55,325 nt of DNA. Source: Gammaproteobacteria bacterium (GTDB lineage Bacteria > Pseudomonadota > Gammaproteobacteria > VBWC01). Under the pieces are notes generated by a model. That model was not told where the DNA came from. It searched no databases and was given only the letters and a program-made list of their open reading frames with translations. The stretch is from assembly GCA_023266115.1 (NCBI GenBank), contig JAHFRU010000018.1, forward strand, positions 1 through 55,325, in the 5' to 3' direction. Position numbers and translations under genes: made by a program. Shown here one piece after another: positions 6,614 to 15,466 of the stretch (its first letter is position 1; each line of letters starts with the position of its first letter).

Positions 6614-7117
6614 CTAGCCTACAATCACCCGTTCCTCTTCCAGATACGCGATAACTTCCTTGCGCGCCACCCGGTACAGCGTCCATTGCTTCAACGGCTT
6701 GGCGCCCAGGTTTTTGTAGAAGCGCCTGGCATTGTGATTGTCGCGATAGACGATGCCGTCGACACGCGGGCAATCGCGCTCGACACTGATTTTCAACACC
6801 TCGTTGATCAGCTGCCTGCCCAGCCCGAGTCGCCGCCTCGCGGGCGTCACATAGATATCCTCAAGGTACAGGCACGGGCGCGCGTGATAGGTCGAATAGT
6901 TGTGATAGAACGCGGCGAACCCGGCCAGCTCGCCATCGACGTAACCGGCCAGAAACTCGATCGCCGGGCGAATGCCGAAGGCATGCTGCTTAAGCCGTTC
7001 GGCAGTCATCTCGAACTCGTCGAGCGCGTCGTCGGCCTCGGCGAGTTCGAGTAATAAAACAGCAATACCGCCGATGTCTCGTTCCGACGCCTTTTCTACG
7101 GTAATTCGACGAGTCAA
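6614..7117 (-). CDS. GNAT family N-acetyltransferase
   Basis: About 167 residues. The acetyl-CoA-binding motif is clear: DIYVTPARRRLGLGRQLINEV (R-x-x-G-x-G), preceded by YLEDIYV and followed by VYRDNHNARRFYKNLGAK, the usual motif B. This order is typical of diamine or amino-acid acetyltransferases (SpeG/ARD1-type). The TTG at 7117 is chosen because GAAGGGAAGAG precedes it and the domain begins right after; an ATG at 7174 is in frame but has a weak ribosome-binding site. The substrate is unknown. Confidence 0.85.
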   Translation of the reverse strand: MTRRITVEKASERDIGGIAVLLLELAEADDALDEFEMTAERLKQHAFGIRPAIEFLAGYVDGELAGFAAFYHNYSTYHARPCLYLEDIYVTPARRRLGLGRQLINEVLKISVERDCPRVDGIVYRDNHNARRFYKNLGAKPLKQWTLYRVARKEVIAYLEEERVIVG

Positions 7118-7471
7118 CTCTTCCCTTCTCCCTGCGACGCTCCGGCTTCCTTCCCGGGCAACTCCCGGCACCATTTCTTACGTTCCAACTATACCTTCAC
7201 GGCGGGACGGCGGGAACCGTTGCGCGACGGCGCGGTCGTCCCGGGGTTCTCCCGGTGTGATCGCCAGGCGGGTCGTCGAGGATGCGCCGGCAACCGCACG
7301 TTCGCAAGCCCGTCGCGCCCGGTAATTTCTCACATTTCCCGGGCAACATTTCTTACAGTCTTTCCTCCCGTTTCGTCGTTAACTCGATGACACAACAGAT
7401 TGGGCCGGCCGTTGCGTGTCGGCCCTGCCATTCACCGACGCCCGCGTCACCGACCACAGGAGAACCGTTCC

Positions 7472-10330
7472 ATGAAACCCGTCCGCCGCAATGTCGCCCA
7501 CCTCAGCCAGGCCGAGCGCGATGCGTTCGTCAACGCGATCGTACAACTCGATACATCGAAGGTTTTCCCGGACGGCGTCTCATACTGGGACAAACAGGAC
7601 CAGATCCACCAGGGCACGCACGTGCACGGCGGAGCGGCATTCCTGCCGTGGCACCGCGAGTTGCTGAACCGCTTCGAGGCAATGCTGCAGGAGGTCGACC
7701 CGAGTGTCGCGCTGCATTACTGGGACTGGACCGAGGACCCGCGTGTGGCGTCGAACGGTTCCGGCGGCACGGTCAACCTGTTCACCGCGACGAACTTCGG
7801 CAGCTCCACCGGCCGCGCCGGCGTGCCGTTCGACAGCTTCGACAATGGCGGAAACTTCGCCGGCAGCCGCAACGATACCGGCAACCCGGTCGATCCACCG
7901 CAGGAGATCAACCGCAACCTCAATGCCGGCGCACCGGGCGTCAACCCGGACAATTTCATTATCACATCGGCCGATGGATTGCCGCAGGCACAACAGTGGG
8001 CAGAGTTCCGCGACGTGCTGGAAAGCTCACCCAACCACAACTCGGTGCACGGCTACTTCGGCAACGGCAGCACCATCAAGGCGTCGCATTCGGCGTTCGA
8101 GGACCCGTTCGTGTTTCTGCTGCACGCCAACATCGACCGGCTGTGGGCGATGTGGCAGATGCAGCCCGGTTACGAATGGCGCCTCGACCCGAGCCAGACC
8201 TATGGCGACGAGACCGGCGACGCGGAAATCACCGAGTATCTCGAACCATGGTCCGGCACCGTGCATTTCGGCAGCCCGGTGCCGCCGTGGGACCCGGGCA
8301 ACCCGGACAACGAGATCGAACTGAAAAACTCGCGCCACCCCACCGTCGTGCAACCACCGTGCTATGACACGCTGCCGGTATCGGTCGAGCTGCAATCGCC
8401 ATCGTCCGGCGCGCCGCTGACCTTCAACGACATCCCCGAAGGCACCGAGACCGTACGCGCGGCGGTGTTTGCGATACGCGCCTGCGAGGACATCACCTTC
8501 GATATCATCGCCGGGCCGGGCGCCGGCTTCGGCACACCGCTGGGCACCGCCGTCACCGTTCACTATAACTCCGGCGCAGCGACCAACGGTTATGTGTGGA
8601 TTTCCTACCAGGGTACGACGGCCGGCGCGGCCGCAGCCGGCAGCGTGACGATACGTTGCAACGAGACCGGCGAGGAGTGGATCATTCCGATCACCGCGAA
8701 CACGATTACCAAGCCCAAGGTCGCGTCCATGCTGGTGCTCGACAAGTCCGGCAGCATGGCCTGGAGCTCGGGTATCCCCGGCGAGACGCGGCTCCAGGTG
8801 CTGAAGTGGGCCGCGCCGCACTTTGTGCATGCGATGGGTAACGACGACGGCATCGGCATCGTCACCTTCGACCATGACGCGTATCCGGTGATGCCGGTGA
8901 CGCCGGCCGGCTCGTTGATGTTCGGCGCCGGCCGCGCCCAGGCATTGAACGCGATCAACCTGCATGACGAGGACGGCGGCGCGACGTCGATCGGCGACGG
9001 CCTCGATCTTGCGCATGCGACGGTAGACCCGGTCGGCGGTTATGATCACAAGGCGCTGATCGTGTTTACCGACGGCCAGGAGAACACGCCACAATACATC
9101 GCCGACGTCGCGGCGATACTCAACGAACGCGTGTTTGCCATCGGCCTCGGCCGTGCCGATCAGCTGGACGTGTCCACCCTCGATACGCTGACCAGCGGTT
9201 CAGGCGGCTACATGGTCATGACCGGCGATCTCGACGTCAACGACCAGTTCCGCCTCAGCAAGTATTTCCTGCAGATACTCGCCGGCGTCACCAACACGGC
9301 CATCGTCGTCGATCCGGAAAGCACGGTGCGGCCCGGGACCAAACATCGCATCCCGTTCACGTTGACCGGCGCCGACACCGAGACCGATATCATTCTGCTG
9401 TCGCCCGACCCGTGGGCGATCGACTTTTATCTGGAAACCCCGGACGGCAAGATTATCACACCCGCCGATGCGGCCATGCTGCCTGCCGTAACCTACGCGA
9501 CCGCCGACACGCTGCATATGTACCGCACGACACTACCAATCCCGGTCGCCGGCGGCAAGGCACACGGCGGCACCTGGCATGCGCTGATTTCGGTCGATAG
9601 CGGAAACTTCAAGAAATATGTGTCGAAGCTGCGCGACAGCAACGTCAGCCGCTGGTCGGCCAGCACCGCGATCCACGGCATTCCGTACAACCTCGGCGTC
9701 TACGCCAAATCGAACCTGCGGTTACGCGCGTCGGTTATCGCCAACAGCCATGAGCCCGGTGCGACGGCGATGCTGCGCGCGGTGCTGACCGAGTCCGATC
9801 TGCCGGTGGATCATCGCGCCGTCGTGCGCGTCGTGATGCGCCGACCGGATGGCACGACCGTTACCGTACCACTGACCGAAGGCGCGGCGGGCGAATTCGA
9901 GCGGCCGGTCATGTTGTCACAGGCGGGCGTATACCAACTGCGTTACCTCGCCACCGGCACGACGCGACGCGGCCAGCCATTCACGCGCGAGGAGCTGCGC
10001 TCGATCGGCATTGCACAAGGCGCCGACACGCCGCGCCCGCGCAAGCCAGACGCACGCGACAACGAGCTGTGCCGGCTACTGTCATGCCTGCTGGCCGACG
10101 AAGGCGCGCTTAAACTGATCGAACGCCTCGGCCTCAACCCGAAACGGCTGCTGGAATGCCTGAAGGAACTGTGCCGCAAGATACAACACGGCGACTCGAC
10201 GTTTACCGGCCGTCCGACGGTGACGCATCCCGTCGCCGCAGGCACGGCATCGCTGGAAGAACTGCGCAAGCTGCTCGTACAACCCGAAGTGCGGGCGATG
10301 ATCAACCGCTTGTCGCGTACCGACAAGTGA
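7472..10330 (+). CDS. Tyrosinase-VWA domain fusion protein
   Basis: A 952-residue protein without an evident signal peptide. Residues 1-300 form a tyrosinase domain: CuA region HVHGGAAFLPWHRELL (His52, His61), YWDWTEDPR, and CuB region HNSVHGYFG (near 190) and FLLHANIDRLWAMW (near 215-228), with the usual D-P-x-x-F-L-x-H pattern. Residues about 420-600 form a von Willebrand A domain with MIDAS motif LDKSGSM, a GGATSIGDGL threonine loop and LIVFTDGQEN. The remainder looks like Ig-like beta domains and a helical tail. AGGAG precedes the ATG. The 297-base spacer upstream (7175-7471) has no gene; TTCCCGGGCAAC is repeated at 7151-7162 and 7336-7347. Confidence 0.9.
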   Translation: MKPVRRNVAHLSQAERDAFVNAIVQLDTSKVFPDGVSYWDKQDQIHQGTHVHGGAAFLPWHRELLNRFEAMLQEVDPSVALHYWDWTEDPRVASNGSGGTVNLFTATNFGSSTGRAGVPFDSFDNGGNFAGSRNDTGNPVDPPQEINRNLNAGAPGVNPDNFIITSADGLPQAQQWAEFRDVLESSPNHNSVHGYFGNGSTIKASHSAFEDPFVFLLHANIDRLWAMWQMQPGYEWRLDPSQTYGDETGDAEITEYLEPWSGTVHFGSPVPPWDPGNPDNEIELKNSRHPTVVQPPCYDTLPVSVELQSPSSGAPLTFNDIPEGTETVRAAVFAIRACEDITFDIIAGPGAGFGTPLGTAVTVHYNSGAATNGYVWISYQGTTAGAAAAGSVTIRCNETGEEWIIPITANTITKPKVASMLVLDKSGSMAWSSGIPGETRLQVLKWAAPHFVHAMGNDDGIGIVTFDHDAYPVMPVTPAGSLMFGAGRAQALNAINLHDEDGGATSIGDGLDLAHATVDPVGGYDHKALIVFTDGQENTPQYIADVAAILNERVFAIGLGRADQLDVSTLDTLTSGSGGYMVMTGDLDVNDQFRLSKYFLQILAGVTNTAIVVDPESTVRPGTKHRIPFTLTGADTETDIILLSPDPWAIDFYLETPDGKIITPADAAMLPAVTYATADTLHMYRTTLPIPVAGGKAHGGTWHALISVDSGNFKKYVSKLRDSNVSRWSASTAIHGIPYNLGVYAKSNLRLRASVIANSHEPGATAMLRAVLTESDLPVDHRAVVRVVMRRPDGTTVTVPLTEGAAGEFERPVMLSQAGVYQLRYLATGTTRRGQPFTREELRSIGIAQGADTPRPRKPDARDNELCRLLSCLLADEGALKLIERLGLNPKRLLECLKELCRKIQHGDSTFTGRPTVTHPVAAGTASLEELRKLLVQPEVRAMINRLSRTDK

Positions 10331-10391
10331 ACGCGAAGGTTGGATTCGTGACCCACGAGTAAATGACAAGTAGAGCGGAGGCACTCCGTCT

Positions 10392-10471
10392 CGTCATTCC
10401 GGCGAAGGCCGGAATCCAGTCCTGCCGATGACCACTGGATTCCGGCTCGCGCTCGCTTGGCCGGAACGACG
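10392..10471. repeat. Dispersed CGTCATTCC element, short copy
   Basis: An 80-base copy with ends CGTCATTCC and GGAACGACG and an internal pair GGAATCCAG / CTGGATTCC. Related copies lie at 37120-38425 (split), 45677-45844 and 53915-54045. It fills most of the gene-free stretch 10331-10650 between the tyrosinase-VWA gene and the motA-like gene; the rest shows nothing recognisable. Confidence 0.75.
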
Positions 10472-10650
10472 AATATACGATCCGGCAATTCTTGCCGCCG
10501 CCGTTGTGCACTCACGGAAAAACCTCGCCGCATTGCCGCGCGGCGTAACATCCACTGCCCGTCTGTGCGCGCCGCGCATATTCCAAACGCGCTTTCGCTG
10601 TTCCGGCACGGATATTGCCATCGTTATCAGGAAAGAGAGCGGTAAACACT

Positions 10651-11457
10651 ATGAAGAAATTCATCGACAGACAAAACTCGGCATTGATCGGGCTGCTTGG
10701 CGGCGTGCTGGTGCTGGCGACGATGGCAATGGCGTCGCACCAGGATCTGCTCGGACTGTTCAACCTGCCCGGCCTGGTGATGGTGCTCGGCGGCACACTC
10801 GCCGCGACGCTGGTCAGCCGGCCGATGAAGGACGTGATCACGGCGCTGCGCGCACTGCGCGCGCTGCTGCGCGATGAGAACCCTGAAGTGACCGGCGAGA
10901 TCGGTCATCTATTGAATATCGCGCACTGGTATCGCGACGGCAATCTGCGCGCCGCGGAACAGGCAATCGAGCAGGTCAGAAATCCGTTGCTGCGCGCCGG
11001 CGCGCAACTGGTGCTCGACCGCGAGCCTATCCAGGATATCGTCAAGTTACTGCAATGGCGCATCGCCGGCGCCCGTACCCGCGATCTGAACAACGCCCAG
11101 ATTCTGCGCACGATGGCGATGTTTGGCCCGGCGTTTGGCATGCTGGGCACGTTGTTCGGCCTCATTCAGATGCTCGCCAGCCTCGGCGCATCCGGACTGA
11201 GCGAGATTGGCGCGATGATGTCCTTTGCGCTGATCACGACGCTGTACGGTCTGCTGCTCGCCAATATGGTATTCAAGCCGCTGGCGATGAAAATGGAACA
11301 GCGCGTCGAACACCAGACGATGCTGATGAATTTTGTTATCGAAGGAATATTGCTGCTGCATGACCGCCGTCATCCGACGGTGATCAAGGAGGCACTCACC
11401 ACCTACATGCAGCAACATCACACGGTAGCGCCGGACGCTATCGTGAAGGCCGCCTGA
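10651..11457 (+). CDS. MotA/TolQ/ExbB family proton-channel protein (MotA-like)
   Basis: A 268-residue inner-membrane protein. Two N-terminal membrane helices (ALIGLLGGVLVLATMAMA and LPGLVMVLGGTLAATLV) and two C-terminal ones (MFGPAFGMLGTLFGLIQMLA and IGAMMSFALITTLYGLLLANMVF) enclose a cytoplasmic loop, as in MotA. The third helix carries the conserved proline (GPAFGMLGT). With its partner just downstream it should form an ion-driven stator unit. The ATG at 10651 follows GGAAAGAGAG. No other flagellar genes are in view, so it may be an accessory stator or power another envelope process. Confidence 0.88.
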   Translation: MKKFIDRQNSALIGLLGGVLVLATMAMASHQDLLGLFNLPGLVMVLGGTLAATLVSRPMKDVITALRALRALLRDENPEVTGEIGHLLNIAHWYRDGNLRAAEQAIEQVRNPLLRAGAQLVLDREPIQDIVKLLQWRIAGARTRDLNNAQILRTMAMFGPAFGMLGTLFGLIQMLASLGASGLSEIGAMMSFALITTLYGLLLANMVFKPLAMKMEQRVEHQTMLMNFVIEGILLLHDRRHPTVIKEALTTYMQQHHTVAPDAIVKAA

Positions 11458-11470
11458 TCCGGGCTTGCGC

Positions 11471-12184
11471 ATGAATCGCCCCGGCCTCAAGTCTTACCAG
11501 GACATGCATCATCGAAACAGCGCGTTTCATCCGGTCGCTGCGCCGCATGATGCACAGGAAAGCGACAGCTGGCTGATCAGCTTTGTCGACATACTGACAC
11601 TGCTCGTCACGCTGTTCGTCGTGTTGCTCGCGTTCAGTCACTACTCGGGACAGGTCAAGACGGCGTCTAAGATAAAGGCGGAAAAGCAAGTCATGGCCAG
11701 TGCGACAGCAACGCAGCAGAACGACACGCCACCGACCCGGGAACTGATCGACGACCTGACGATACCGCCGGACCTGCAGCACCAGCTGGAGATCACGCGC
11801 ACCGCGACATCGGTGAATTTCGAGATCAGGGACAGCGTGCTGTTCGATACCGCCAGCGCCGATCTGAAACCGGCCGGCCGCACGATACTCGAGCGCATCG
11901 CCGGTGTGCTCGACAAAAGCCGCTATCAGATCTCCGTGGAAGGCCATACCGACAACGCGCCGATACACACGGCACGCTTTCCGTCGAACTGGGAGCTGTC
12001 GACGCTACGCGCCACGACGGTCACCCGTTACCTGATCGAACAGGGCATAACAACCGAACGCCTGCGCGCCACCGGCTATGCGGATACGCAACCGTTGGAC
12101 GCCAATACCAACGACACCGGCCGGGCGCGCAACCGGCGCGTATCGCTGGTGGTAAATCTGAACGATCCGGTCAAGCAGTTCTGA
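11471..12184 (+). CDS. OmpA-family stator protein (MotB-like)
   Basis: A 237-residue protein. A short N-terminal tail leads into one membrane helix DSWLISFVDILTLLVTLFVVLL, whose aspartate (in SFVDIL) matches the proton-binding Asp of MotB. The C-terminal half is an OmpA-like peptidoglycan-binding domain: FDTASADLKPAG, VEGHTDNAP, NWELSTLRA, RLRATGYAD and NRRVSLVV. It starts 13 bases after the motA-like stop, so the two are translated together. A TTG two codons upstream (11465) is an alternative start. Together with the upstream gene it forms a peptidoglycan-anchored stator. Confidence 0.88.
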   Translation: MNRPGLKSYQDMHHRNSAFHPVAAPHDAQESDSWLISFVDILTLLVTLFVVLLAFSHYSGQVKTASKIKAEKQVMASATATQQNDTPPTRELIDDLTIPPDLQHQLEITRTATSVNFEIRDSVLFDTASADLKPAGRTILERIAGVLDKSRYQISVEGHTDNAPIHTARFPSNWELSTLRATTVTRYLIEQGITTERLRATGYADTQPLDANTNDTGRARNRRVSLVVNLNDPVKQF

Positions 12185-12231
12185 CAGGCTGCACGCCGGA
12201 CGGCACGCAGCAACGGTAATCCACGGCTGTC

Positions 12232-13890
12232 CTAGCCGGTCCGGCAGGTCGAGAACAGATCGCGCTCCGCCCGGTACGCCACGGTTTCGACAGCCATCAC
12301 GCCCAGCAGCGAGTGAAACAGATTGTCGTGCGAGTAAGCCGTGTCGCGGTTTTGCGCAAGGCAATCGCCATCGATACTGGACACCTTCGTCAACTCGTCC
12401 GACATCCACAAAACCATCGGCACCTTTTTCTGCTCATCGGGCGCAAATGCATAGGGCAGACCGTGCAAATAAACGCCGTGCTCACCCAGCGATTCGCCGT
12501 GATCGGACACATAGACCATGGCGGTATCGAAAGCGGCGCTGTTGCGTTTGAGCAGATGGATCACCTCGGCGAGGAAATGATCGGTATAGGCGATGGTGTT
12601 GTCGTAGGCGTTCACCAGCATTTCGCTGCTGCATTCCTCGACGTTTGCAATGGCGCATTCCGGCTGGAAGCGCGTATATGAGGCAGGGTGACGCAGATAA
12701 TAGGATGGACCGTGGCTGCCCATCTGATGCAGCACAACGACGGTATCGCCCTTGATGTTGTCGAGATACTCCTGCAGCCCTGTCAGCAACTCCTCGTCGT
12801 AACACTCACCGGCATGACAGAGTACCGGATTCACGTTGTCGGACACCTGTTCCGATGCGACGCGCGCGCATACGCCCTTGCAACCTGCGTTATTGTCGCG
12901 CCACAGCACATTAACACCGGCATGCGCAAGCACATCGAGAAGATTTTCGTAATGCTCTGCATCACCGTTAAAGCCGTCGCGCCCGAATTTTGAGAACATG
13001 CACGGCACCGAGATCGCTGTCGACGTGCCGCAGGAGGACACGTTACGAAAGTTGATTACGCGCTCCTTGCTCAGCTCCGGATTCGTCAAACGGCCGTAGC
13101 CGTTCAGCGAGAACGCGCTGGCCCGGGCGGTCTCACCGACCACGACAACGACCAGGGTGCTCCTGCCATCGGCCGCCGAAGACGCACTCTTGCGCGCGTC
13201 CGTTCCAACCGACACCAACCCGGTGCTACGGGTGCGGTTGACGACATACTTGACGACGGAGTGGATCGGATAGGTGGGATTGATATAGAACCGCAGATCC
13301 GAGTGCTCCCGGCCAATGAACGAAAAATCCTTGTAAAACGCCAGCAGCCCGCCAACCAGCAACACCGATGCCATCAGCATCGTCGCGCCGCGGACGAGGA
13401 CCTCGCGGAAAAACGGACGATATTTGATCCTGACGGCGGCCACGAACAACGCGGGAAGCAAGCCGGTGGCCAGGAAATACAATGCGGACTTCGCCGTCAG
13501 TAACTCCGACGCTTCGTTATAGTTCGTTTCCGCCATGTTGCGGATCATGACGCTGTCGATGACCACGCCGTTCTGACTCATGAAATAACCGGCCATGGAC
13601 GCGGTGACCAGCATTACGATGAGCACCGGTTTGAACAGGTACTTGATGCCGAACACCGAAAAGAACAGGGTCAGCCAGGCAACCAGCACCACGAAGACCG
13701 TGAACAGAAAGGCCACGTGGCGGAGCGTTGACGCATCGACCACCTGGAAAAGGTGGTTCCAGAATGCGTAACTATCGATGGTCGCGACGAACAGCGCGCA
13801 AACGACCGTGAGCGTGACAACGCCCAGACTGGGGCGGGACAGCCAGGCCGGCAATATCCGCTTGAACGATGCTGAAGACAGGTCTGTCAC
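12232..13890 (-). CDS. eptA: Lipid A phosphoethanolamine transferase
   Basis: A 552-residue protein of the EptA/sulfatase-fold family. Residues 1-215 hold about five membrane helices; the periplasmic catalytic domain follows. VVVVVGETARASAFSLNGYGR contains the first metal-site glutamate, SSCGTSTAISVPCMFS carries the nucleophilic threonine in its usual CGTxTAxSxPCMFS context, and VYVSDHGESLGEHGVYLHG supplies the C-terminal metal ligands. Cysteine pairs around NNAGCKGVC and CHAGECYDEEL match the disulfides of the family. It transfers phosphoethanolamine to lipid A, lowering surface charge and polymyxin sensitivity. Convergent with the motB-like gene; no adjacent two-component system is visible. 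Confidence 0.9.
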   Translation of the reverse strand: MTDLSSASFKRILPAWLSRPSLGVVTLTVVCALFVATIDSYAFWNHLFQVVDASTLRHVAFLFTVFVVLVAWLTLFFSVFGIKYLFKPVLIVMLVTASMAGYFMSQNGVVIDSVMIRNMAETNYNEASELLTAKSALYFLATGLLPALFVAAVRIKYRPFFREVLVRGATMLMASVLLVGGLLAFYKDFSFIGREHSDLRFYINPTYPIHSVVKYVVNRTRSTGLVSVGTDARKSASSAADGRSTLVVVVVGETARASAFSLNGYGRLTNPELSKERVINFRNVSSCGTSTAISVPCMFSKFGRDGFNGDAEHYENLLDVLAHAGVNVLWRDNNAGCKGVCARVASEQVSDNVNPVLCHAGECYDEELLTGLQEYLDNIKGDTVVVLHQMGSHGPSYYLRHPASYTRFQPECAIANVEECSSEMLVNAYDNTIAYTDHFLAEVIHLLKRNSAAFDTAMVYVSDHGESLGEHGVYLHGLPYAFAPDEQKKVPMVLWMSDELTKVSSIDGDCLAQNRDTAYSHDNLFHSLLGVMAVETVAYRAERDLFSTCRTG

Positions 13891-14064
13891 CTGGGTTTTC
13901 TCAGGGCAGATCGGCCCAGTGGGTACAAAAATCGGAACATCAACATTAATTTCGGCTGCTGCACCTGCGGGATTTGACCGGAAACACCGGCACAGACCCG
14001 GCGGTCCCGGTATAGCTTCTTAATAAGAAGGCCGCGGCCGAAGAAAGTTCCAATAAATGCGGGG

Positions 14065-14550
14065 TTACCGTTCATCCTGCGTCTCCGTCAACCGGCGGTA
14101 TACCGTCGCGAGGCCGTGTGCGTCACCGACGTTGCCGGGAAAGATCACCGCCGGTAGCCCGGGATAGCGTGGATGGTGATCGGGGCAGCGTACCACGGAA
14201 CAGCCGGTCAGGATTTGGCCAAGCGCGCGCGAGGTGGCGAGTGCCAGCCCCGAACTCAGGACATCGTTCGACGTGATATCGCCCTTGCTGATCAGATAGC
14301 CGATGTCGACCGGCAGGAGGTGCACCACATCCATCAAAAACGCCGAGACCTGTGCGCCGAACGCCAGGCGTTGCCGGTAGTCAGCGAACTGCTTCTCGAC
14401 GCGGCTGGTATGTATCACTGGCGTCTCGCCGGCAGCGTGCAGAGCCTCGACGCGCCCAACGGTTTCATCAAGCAACCGCCGCCGCCTGGCGACGAACTCG
14501 GCCGACGAATATATCTTCTCGACATCGCTGCTCGAAATTTTCCGCGCCAT
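14065..14550 (-). CDS. Orphan C-terminal domain of a four-carbon acid sugar kinase (DUF1537)
   Basis: About 161 residues, against more than 400 for the full kinase. VIHTSR, LPVDIGYLISKGDITSNDVLSSGLALATSRALGQILTGCSVVR (read as two motifs, YLISKGDITSNDV and GLALATSRALGQILTGC) and VIFPGNVGDAHGLATVYRRL match the nucleotide-binding C-terminal domain of D-threonate/erythronate-type kinases. The N-terminal substrate domain is missing. AGGAGTGG lies just before the ATG at 14550, so it is probably still translated. Either a stand-alone domain or a decaying fragment. The 174-base spacer to eptA shows no gene. Confidence 0.7.
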   Translation of the reverse strand: MARKISSSDVEKIYSSAEFVARRRRLLDETVGRVEALHAAGETPVIHTSRVEKQFADYRQRLAFGAQVSAFLMDVVHLLPVDIGYLISKGDITSNDVLSSGLALATSRALGQILTGCSVVRCPDHHPRYPGLPAVIFPGNVGDAHGLATVYRRLTETQDER

Positions 14551-14699
14551 CGATCCACTCCTGATCATCAGAAAGACGCAAATCCACAGCACAAAGCTCA
14601 ACTAATGCGATGCAAAAGCCCCGTTATGTTGCCACGCATTATTGGTTAGTATTAGGTCTGTATGCCGTGGCATGGATTCCACGTAGAACCGGTCCACCA

Positions 14700-15206
14700 A
14701 TGGACAGCATAGCCACGAAACCGACGCGTGCCCGATTGAATTGCCGCGATTTCGCGAACCAGCGCGACCCGATCTATCCACCGTGGGCGCTGGCGACCGA
14801 AAAATTTCTCGACGCCTGTTCGCGCTGCGGCGCCTGCATCACCGACTGCCCCGAACACATACTGGAAACCGGTGCCGGCGGCATACCCCGGGTCAGCTTC
14901 GTCAGCGGGGCCTGCACATTCTGCGGCGTCTGCGTCAATGTCTGCAAGGACCGCGCGCTGGTCAGGCATATCGACGGCGTCGAACAAGCGCCGTGGACGG
15001 TGGTCGCCAGCATTGGTGAGGACTGTCTCGCGACGCTGAACGTCGCCTGCCAGGAGTGCGCAGATCATTGCGAACAGCACGCCATCCGCTTTCGGCCGCT
15101 GATCGATGGCACCATTGAACCGTGGGTCGTCGCCGCGCGCTGCACCGGTTGCGGCGCATGCGTCCGTCCCTGTCCCGGCAATACGATTGGGATGAGGCCT
15201 GCTTGA
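14700..15206 (+). CDS. napF: NapF, ferredoxin-type maturation protein for nitrate reductase
   Basis: A 168-residue cytoplasmic iron-sulfur protein. Three 4Fe-4S motifs are visible: CSRCGACITDCP, CTFCGVCVNVCKD and CTGCGACVRPCP, plus an extra CQECADHCEQH before the last. NapF helps assemble the iron-sulfur cluster of NapA before export. Length fits the usual 160-170 residues when the ATG at 14700 is used; the frame extends upstream to 14610. It opens the napFDABC operon, divergent from the DUF1537 fragment. No obvious FNR or NarL site was found in the 149-base divergent spacer. Confidence 0.9.
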   Translation: MDSIATKPTRARLNCRDFANQRDPIYPPWALATEKFLDACSRCGACITDCPEHILETGAGGIPRVSFVSGACTFCGVCVNVCKDRALVRHIDGVEQAPWTVVASIGEDCLATLNVACQECADHCEQHAIRFRPLIDGTIEPWVVAARCTGCGACVRPCPGNTIGMRPA

Positions 15207-15466
15207 CCGTATCCGGCGTATTGATTCTTGTCCGACCCGCCGACACCGCGCGTGTCAGCGCTGCTCTTGTGACGCTCTCCGGCATTGAAGTACATACGCG
15301 CGGCGACGACGGCCGCCTGGTAGTGACGATCGAGGGCGACGACGACCGCGCCGTGTCGGACATGTTCGTCAGACTGCATGATATTGAAGGTGTGGTCGCG
15401 GTGACACTCGCCTGGCATCACAATAGTGAACTGTCAGAGGAAGCCGATGAAACTCACGCGTCGTGA
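15203..15466 (+). CDS. napD: NapD, chaperone for the NapA signal peptide
   Basis: An 87-residue protein with the NapD/ferredoxin-like fold: [15 protein letters not shown] at the N-terminus, the central [19 protein letters not shown] and C-terminal [13 protein letters not shown]. NapD binds the twin-arginine signal of NapA and holds back export until the cofactor is in place. The likely start is the TTG at 15203, overlapping the TGA of napF (TTGA), and its end overlaps napA by 20 bases. Upstream in-frame codons lie inside napF. A rare start plus overlaps suggest translational coupling with low initiation. Confidence 0.88.
   Translation: MTVSGVLILVRPADTARVSAALVTLSGIEVHTRGDDGRLVVTIEGDDDRAVSDMFVRLHDIEGVVAVTLAWHHNSELSEEADETHAS

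Noticed and set aside
10392-10471. CRISPR-like repeat
   Set aside because: Copies are single, dispersed and palindromic, not spaced in an array.
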